Source: Chiridota heheva (taxonomy: Eukaryota; Echinodermata; Holothuroidea; Apodida; Chiridotidae). From it: 64,000 bases of DNA. The stretch covers positions 680,522 to 744,521 of the forward strand of contig JAIGNY010003802.1 of assembly GCA_020152595.1 (NCBI GenBank), given 5' to 3'. The notes below the pieces were generated by a model. The model was not told the DNA's origin and did not search any database. It saw only the letters and a program-made list of their open reading frames with translations. Below are positions 56,801-64,000 of the stretch, in pieces. Position 1 is the stretch's first letter; every line of letters begins with the position of its first letter. A program made the translations under genes and the position numbers.

Positions 56801-59800
56801 CTTCAAAAATGGCAAAAAATTTGGGATTCGGTCTATTCAAATAGACTCAATCAGCCGTTTTTGTCGAGGAACACAATCTGAGAATTTCAGAATGATTTAC
56901 GTAAAGTGGGGCGCAAATTGGTTGAATAACGCCTTATAACAACACATTTTTCGAAACATTTATGTGCTCGGAAGACAGAGGACTAAAAGACCTTTCGTTT
57001 GATATGCGAAAATGTATGTTAAATTGTAATTAGCTACCTCTAATTAGCTGTATCCGTAAGGCAATAATTATGTGCACACTAAGTCAATGAGACTTAAAAA
57101 GGGAGAGGGGTGGCATCCAATGGCTTCAAAACCATTTCCCTACGTGATGGTTTTGTTCAGGCTTTTAAAAAATGTCAAAAAATTCAGAATCGGATTTATT
57201 CAAGTAGACTCGGTCAGCTGTTTTGCTACCTCTAATTAGCTGTATCCGTAAGGCAATAATCATGTGCACGCTAAGTCAATGAGACTTAAAAACGTCAAAA
57301 AGGGAGAGGGGTGGCATTCAATGGGTTCAAAACCATTTCCCTACGTGACGGTTTTGTTTAATAGGGGGGTGACCAGGCTTTTCAAAAATGTCAAAAAATT
57401 CAGGATCGGATTTATTCAAGTAGACTCAGCCAGCCGTTTTGCTACCTCTAGTTAGCTGTATCCGTAAGGCAATAATTATGTGCACGCTAAGTCAATGAGA
57501 CTTAAAAACGTCAAAAAGGGAGAGGGGTGGCATCCAATGGGTTCAAAACCATTTCCCTCCGTGACGGTTTTGTTAAATAGGGGGGTGACCAGGCTTTTTA
57601 AAAATGTCAAAAAATTTGGGATCGGATCTATTCAAATAAACTCAATCAGCCGTTTTTGCAGAGGAACAAAATCTGAGAATTTCGGAATGATTTACGTAAA
57701 GTGGGGCGCAAATTGGTTGAATCACGCCTTATAACAACACATTTTTTTTAAATTTTATGTGCTCGGGAGACAGAGGACTAGAAGACTTTTCGTTTGATAT
57801 GCGAAAATGTATGTTAAATTGTAATTAGCTACCTCTAATTAGCTGTATCCGTAAGGCAATAATTATGTGCACACTAAGTCAATGAGACTTAAAAAGAAAG
57901 AGGGGTGGCATCCAATGGGTTCAAAACCATTTTTGTACGTGACAGCTTTGTTCAATAGGGGGGTGACCAGGCTTTTCAAAAATGTCAAAAAATTCAGAAT
58001 CGGATTTATTCAAGTAGACTCAGTCAGCCGTTTTGCTACCTCTAATTAGCTGTATCCGTAAGGCAATAATCATGTGCACGCTAAGTCAATGAGACTGAAA
58101 AACGTCAAAAGTGGAGACGGGTGGCATCCAATGGGTTCAAAACCATTTTCCTCCGTGACGGTTTTGTTCAATATGACCAGGCTCTTCAAAAATGTCAAAA
58201 AATTTGGGATTGGGTCTATTCAAATATACTCAATCAGCCGTTTTTGTCGAGGAACACAATCTGAGAATTTCAGAATGATTTACGTAAAGTGGGGCGCAAA
58301 TTGGTTGAATAACGCCTTATAACAACACATTTTTCAAAACATTTATGTGCTCGGGAGACAGAGGACTAAAAGACCTTTCGTTTGATATGCGAAAATGTAT
58401 GTTAAATTGTAATTAGCTACCTCTAATTAGCTGTATCCGTAAGGCAATAATTATGTGCACGCTAAGCCAATGAGACTTAAAAAAGGAGAGGGGTGGCATC
58501 CAATGGGTTCAAAACCATTTCCCTACGTGATGGTTTTGTTCAATAGGGGGTGACCAGGCTTTTCAAAAATGTCAAAAAATTTGGGATCGGATCTATTCAA
58601 ATAGACTTAATCAGCCGTTTTTGCAGAGGAACAAAATCTGAGAATTTCGGAATGATTTACGTAAAGTGGGGCGCAAATTGGTTGCATCACGCCTTATAAC
58701 AACACATTTTTCGAAACATTTATGTGCTCGGGAGACAGAGGACTAAAAGACCTTTCGTTTGATATGCGAAAATGTATGTTAAATTGTAATTAGCTACCTG
58801 TAATTAGCTGTATCCATAAGGCAATAATTATGTGCACGCTAATCAATGAGACTTAAAAACGTCAAAAAGGGAGAGGGGTGGCATCCAATGGGTCCAAAAC
58901 CATTTTCCTTCCTGACGGTTTTGTTCAATAGGGGGGTGACCAGGCTTTTGAAAAATGTCAATTTTTTTTGGATCGGATCTATTCAAATAGACTTAATCAG
59001 CCGTTTTTGCAGAGGAACAAAATCTGAGAATTTCGGAATGATTTACGTAAAGTGGGGCGCAAATTGGTTGAATCACGCCTTATAACAACACATTTTTCGA
59101 AAATTTTATGTGCTCGGGAGACAGAGGACTAGAAGACTTTTCGTTTGATATGCGAAAATGTATGTTAAATTGTAATTAGCTACCTCTAATTAGCTGTATC
59201 CGTAAGGCAATAATTATGTGCACACTAAGTCAATGAGACTTAAAAAGAGAGAGGGGTGGCATCCAATGGGTTCAAAACCATTTTTGTACGTGACAGTTTT
59301 GTTCAATAGGGGGGTGACCAGGCTTTTCAAAAATGTCAAAAAATTCAGGATCGGATTTATTCAAGTAGACTCAGTCAGCCGTTTTGCTACCTCTAATTAG
59401 CTGTATCCGTAAGGCAATAATCATGTGCACGCTAAGTCAATGAGACTGAAAAACGTCAAAAGTGGAGAGGGGTGGCATCCAATGGGTTCAAAACCATTTT
59501 CCTCCGTGACGGTTTTGTTCAATATGACCAGGCTCTTCAAAAATGTCAAAAAAATTGGGATTGGGTCTATTCAAATAGACTCAATCAGCCGTTTTTGTCG
59601 AGGAACACAATCTGAGAATTTCAGAATGATTTACGTAAAGTGGGGCGCAAATTGGTTGAATAACGCCTTATAACAACACATTTTTCGAAACATTTATGTG
59701 CTCGGGAGACAGAGGACTAAAGGACCTTTCGTTTGATATGCGAAAATGTATGTTAAATTGTAATTAGCTACCTGTAATTAGCTGTATCCGTAAGGCAATA

Positions 59801-62800
59801 ATTATGTGCACACTAAGTCAATGAGACTTAAAAAGGGAGAGGGGTGGCATCCAATGGCTTCAAAACCATTTCCCTACGTGATGGTTTTGTTCAATAGGGG
59901 GGTGACCAGGCTTTTAAAAAATGTCAAAAAATTCAGAATCGGAATTATTCAAGTAGACTCGGTCAGCTGTTTTGCTACCTCTAATTAGCTGTATCCGTAA
60001 GGCAATAATCATGTGCACGCTAAGTCAATGAGACTTAAAAACGTCAAAAAGGGAGAGGGGTGGGATCCAATGGGTTCAAAACCATTTTCCTCCGTAATGG
60101 TTTTGTTCAATAGGGGGGTGACCAGGCTTTTCAAAAATGTCAACAAATTTGGGATCGGATCTATTCAAATAGACTCCATCAGCCGTTTTTGCAGAAGAAC
60201 AAAATCTGAGAATTTCGGAATGATTTACGTAAAGTGGGGCGCATTTTGGTTGAATCACGCCTTATAACAACACATTTTTCGAAAATTTTATGTGCTCGGG
60301 AGACAGAGGACTAGTAGAGCGTTCGTTTGATATGCGAAAATGTATGTTAAATTGTAATTAGCTACCTCTAATTAGCTGTATCCGTAAGGCAATAATTATG
60401 TGCACACTAAGTCAATGCGACTTAAAAGGGAGAGGGGTGGCATCCAATGGGTTCAAAACCATTTTCCTACGTGACGGTTTTGTTTAATAGGGGGGTGACC
60501 AGGCTTTTCAAAAATGTCAAAAAAGTCAGGATCGGATTTATTCAAGTAGACTCAGTCAGCTGTTTTGCTACCTCTAATTAGCTGTATCCATAAGGCAATA
60601 ATTATGTGCACGCTAAGTCAATGAGACTTAAAAACGTCAAAAAGGGAAAGGGGTGGCATCTAATGGGTTCAAAACCATTTTCCTCCGTGACGATTTTGTT
60701 CAATAGGTGGGTGATCAGGCTTTTCAAAAATGTTAACAAATTTGGGATCGGATCTATTCAAATAGACTCAATCAGCCGTTTTTGCAGAGGAACAAAATCT
60801 GAGAATTTTGGAATGATTTACATAAAGTGGGGCGCACTTTGGTTGAATCACGCCTGATAACAACACATTTGTCGAAAAAGTTTTGTGCTCGGGAGACAGA
60901 GGACTAGTAGACCTTTTGTTTGATTTGCGTAAATGTATGTTAAATTGTAATTAGCTACCTCTAATTAGGTGTATCCGTAAGGCAATAATTATGTGCACAC
61001 TAAGTCAATGAGACTTAAAAAGGGAGAGGGGTGGCATCCAATGGGTTCAAAACCATTTCCCTCCGTGACGGTTTTGTTCAATAGGGGGGTTACCAGGCTT
61101 TTCAAAAATGTCAAAAAATTTCGGATTGGATTTATTCAAATAGACTCAATCAGCCGTTTTTGCAGAGGAACAAAATCTGAGATTTTCGGAATGATTTACG
61201 TAAAGTGGGGCGCAATTTGGTTGAATCACGCCTTATAACAACACATTTTTCGGAAATTTTATAAGCTCGGGAGACAGAGGACTAGTAGACCTTTCGTTTG
61301 ATATGCGAAAATGTATGTTATATTGTTATTAGCTACCTCTCATTAGCTGTATCCGTAAGGCAATAATTATGTGCACACTAAGTCAATGAGACTTAAAAAC
61401 GTCAAAAAGGGAGAGGGGTGGCATCCAATGGGTTCAAAACCATTTTCCTACGTGACGGTTTTGTTCAATATGGGGGTGTTCAGGTTTTTCAAAAATGTCA
61501 AAAAATTCAGGATCGGATTTATTCAAGTAGACTCAGTCAGCCGTTTTGCTACCTCTAATTAGCTGTATCCGTAAGGCAATAATCATGTGCACGCTGAGTC
61601 AATGAGACTTAAAAACGTCAAAAAGGGAGAGGGGTGGCATCCAATGGGTTCAAAACCATTTTCCTCCGTGATGGTTTTGTTCAATAGGGGGGTGACCAGG
61701 CTTTTCAAAAATGTCAAAAATTTGGGATCGGATCTATTCAAATAGACTCAATCAGCCGTTTTGCAGAGGAACAAAATCTGAGAATTTCGAAATGATTTAC
61801 GTAAAGTGGGGCGCAATTTGGTTGAATCACGCCTTATAACAACACATTTTTCGGAAATTTTTTGTGCTCGGGAGACAGAGGACTAGTAGACCTTTCGTTT
61901 GATATGCGAAAATGTATGTTAATTGTAATTAGCTACCTGTAATTATATGCACACTGTATCCGTAAGGCAATAATTATGTTTAATAGGGGTGACCAGGCTT
62001 TTAAGTCAATGTAGACTTCAAAAACGTCAAAAATGGGCTAAGTCAATGAGACTTAAAAACGTCAAAAAGGAGGGGTGGCATCAATGGGTTCAAAACCATT
62101 TTCCTCCGTGACGTTTTGTTCAATAGGGGTGATCAGGCTTTTCAAAAATGTTAAAAATTTGGGGATCGGATTTATTCAAATAGACTCAATCAGCCGTTTT
62201 TGCAGAGGAACAAAATCTGAATTTTGGAATGATTTACGTAAAGTGGGGCGCACTTTGGTTGAATCCACGCCTGATAACAACACATTTTTCCGTGAAGTTT
62301 TGTGCTCAGACAGAGGACTAGTAGACCTTTTGTTTGATTTGCGTAAATGTATGTTAAATTGCTACCTCTAATTAGGTGTAGTAAGGCTGTATCACTAAGT
62401 CAATGAGACTTAGGTGGCACAATGGGTTCAATGAGACTTCAATGGGGTTACAGGCTTTCAAAAGGAGATTTCGGATTGGATTTATTCAAATAGACTCAAT
62501 CAGCCGTTTTGCAAGGAACCATTTTTCGAATGAATTTTGTGGGGCGCAATTTGGTTGAATCACGAGGACTATAACAGACATTTTCGGAAATTTTATATGC
62601 TCAAAAATGATCGGTTTTATTCAGGTTTTCAAAATAGTTATAGTCAGCCGTTTAGCTACCTCTAATTAGCTGTATCCGTAAGGCAATAATTATGTGCACA
62701 CTAAGTCAATGAGACTTAAAAACGTCAAAAAGGGAGAGGGTGGCATCCAATGGGTTCAAAACCATTTTCCTCCGTGACGGTTTTGTTCAATAGGGGTGAC

Positions 62801-64000
62801 CAGGCTTTTCAAAAATGTCAAAAATTCAGGATCGGATTTATTCAAATAGACTCAATCAGCCGTTTTTGCAAAGGAACAAAATCTGAGAATTTGAAATGAT
62901 TTACGTCAAAAGTGGGGCGCATAATTTGGTTGAATCAATAACAACACATTTTTAAAATTTTGTTCAGACAGAGGACTAGTAGACCTTTTTTAATTATGTC
63001 AAAAAATGTATTTATTTAATTGTGTTTAGCTACCTGTAATTAGCTGTATCCGTAAGGCAATAATTATGTGCAACTAAGTCAATGAGACTTAAAAACGTCA
63101 AAAAGGGAGAAGGGTGGCATCCAATGGGTTCAAAACCATTTTCCTCCGTGACGGTTTTGTTCAATAGGGGGGTGACCAGGCTTTTCAAAAATGTCAAAAA
63201 ATTTGGGATCGGATCTATTCAAATAGACTCAATCAGCCGTTTTTGCAGAGGAACAAAATCTGAGAATTTCGAAATGATTTACGTAAAGTGGGGCGCAATT
63301 TGGTTGAATCACGCCTTATAACAACACATTTTTCCAAAATTTTATGTTCTCGGGAGACAGAGGACTAGTAGACCTTTCGTTTAATATGCGAAAATGTATG
63401 TTAATTGTATTTAGCTACCTGTAATTAGCTGTATCCGTAAGGCAATAATTATGTGCACACTAAGTCAATGAGACTTAAAAACGTCAAAAAGGGAGAGGGG
63501 TGGCATCCAATGGGTTCAAAACCATTTCCCTCCGTGACGGTTTTGTTCAATAGGGGGGTGACAAAGCTTTTCAAAAATGTCAAAAACTTCAGGATCGGAT
63601 TTATTCAAGTAGACTCAGTCAGCCGTTTTGCTACCTCTAATTAGCTGTATCCGTAAGGCAATAATTATGTGCACGCTAAGTCAATGAGACTTAAAAACGT
63701 CAAAAGGGAGAGAAGGGTGGCATCAATGGGTTCAAAACCATTTTCCTCCGTGATGGTTTTGTTCAATAGGGGGGTGACTAGGCTTTTCAAAAATGTCAAA
63801 AAATTCAGGATCGGATTTATTCAAATTGACTCAATCAGCCGTTTTTGCAGAAGAACAAAATCTAAGAAATTCGAAATGATTTACGTAAAGTGGGGCGCAA
63901 TTTGGTTGAATCACGCCTTATAACAACACATTTTTCGAAAATTGTATGTGCTCGGGAGACAGAGGACTAGTAGACCTTTCGTTTGATATGCGAAAATGTA
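50804..64000 (+). repeat. large satellite array with long/short monomers and higher-order structure
   Basis: More than 13 kb consist of head-to-tail copies of one sequence, continuing past the window end. The long monomer (~375-380 bp) runs from GGGTGGCATCCAATGGGTTC through GACTCAATCAGCCGTTTTTG and GTAAAGTGGGGCGCAA to GCTACCTCTAATTAGCTG and GGCAATAATTATGTGCAC. The short monomer (~205-215 bp) lacks about 170 bp between CAGCCGTTTT and GCTACCTCTAATTAGC. About 25 long copies are present, mostly one per ~590 bp because long and short alternate. The uniform open frames of 60-84 codons follow from monomer similarity. I know of no protein match, so they are not annotated as genes. Confidence 0.95.
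61925..63010 (+). repeat. scrambled, deletion-rich section of the satellite
   Basis: Here fragments of the monomer appear shortened and partly out of order. For example, TTATATGCACACTGTATCCG and TTTAATAGGGGTGACCAGGC are followed by TTTTAAGTCAATG near 61940-62010, and a very patchy stretch covers 62380-62640. Regular monomers resume at about 62650 and are normal again from 63040. Confidence 0.85.

Noticed and set aside
50804..64000. CRISPR-like array
   Set aside because: Repeats are 200-380 bp with no unique spacers of uniform length, in an intron-bearing animal genome. It is an ordinary satellite layout.

Overview
The window looks like animal nuclear DNA rather than bacterial or viral DNA. 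Coding sequence is sparse and split by introns with GT-AG borders. Most of the length is decayed non-LTR retrotransposons, short interspersed elements, foldback elements, minisatellites and one very large satellite array. The TRIM-type gene, the style of the CR1/L2-like LINEs and the frequent palindrome TAGGCCTA suggest a marine invertebrate, possibly an echinoderm or another non-vertebrate deuterostome. That placement is inference; no marker in the window fixes the species.

Layout. 1-2180: 3' half of a CR1/L2-like LINE. 2811-6175: a G-rich GGGTGGGTGGGT minisatellite carrying five copies of a palindromic foldback element. 8280-9995: a second, heavily decayed LINE. 10805-12566: a Helitron-like non-autonomous element with a ~280-bp tandem core and a ~22-bp minisatellite. 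16140-22860: two minus-strand LINEs, the second interrupted by a 2.2-kb minisatellite-bearing insertion (19603-21780) whose removal restores the reading frame.

23431-43296: the only convincing host gene. It has five coding exons whose phases join without conflict into a 781-residue RING/B-box/coiled-coil protein. The protein has a predicted bipartite nuclear signal, a SUMO-acceptor consensus and several SUMO-interacting-like motifs. This domain order recalls PML/TRIM19, but orthology is not shown. Its introns hold LINE fragments, a hAT-like inverted-repeat element, pyrimidine-rich arrays and another minisatellite-bearing Helitron-like element (40149-41923).

44340-45262: a tandem array of about 14 shortened tRNA-like units. 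49249-49690: a tRNA-derived SINE with its promoter region tandemly expanded. 50804-64000: a satellite array that runs off the window. It alternates ~375-380 bp and ~205-215 bp monomers as a ~590-bp dimer, and over much of its middle as a ~1.18-kb tetramer.

The most interesting material is (i) the family of minisatellite-carrying Helitron-like elements, whose insertion footprints can be read from empty sites inside the window, (ii) the SUMO-themed TRIM gene, (iii) the higher-order satellite with a deletion-derived short monomer, and (iv) two independent expansions of tRNA-like promoter units. No CRISPR array, rRNA gene, intact tRNA gene or prokaryotic operon was seen.
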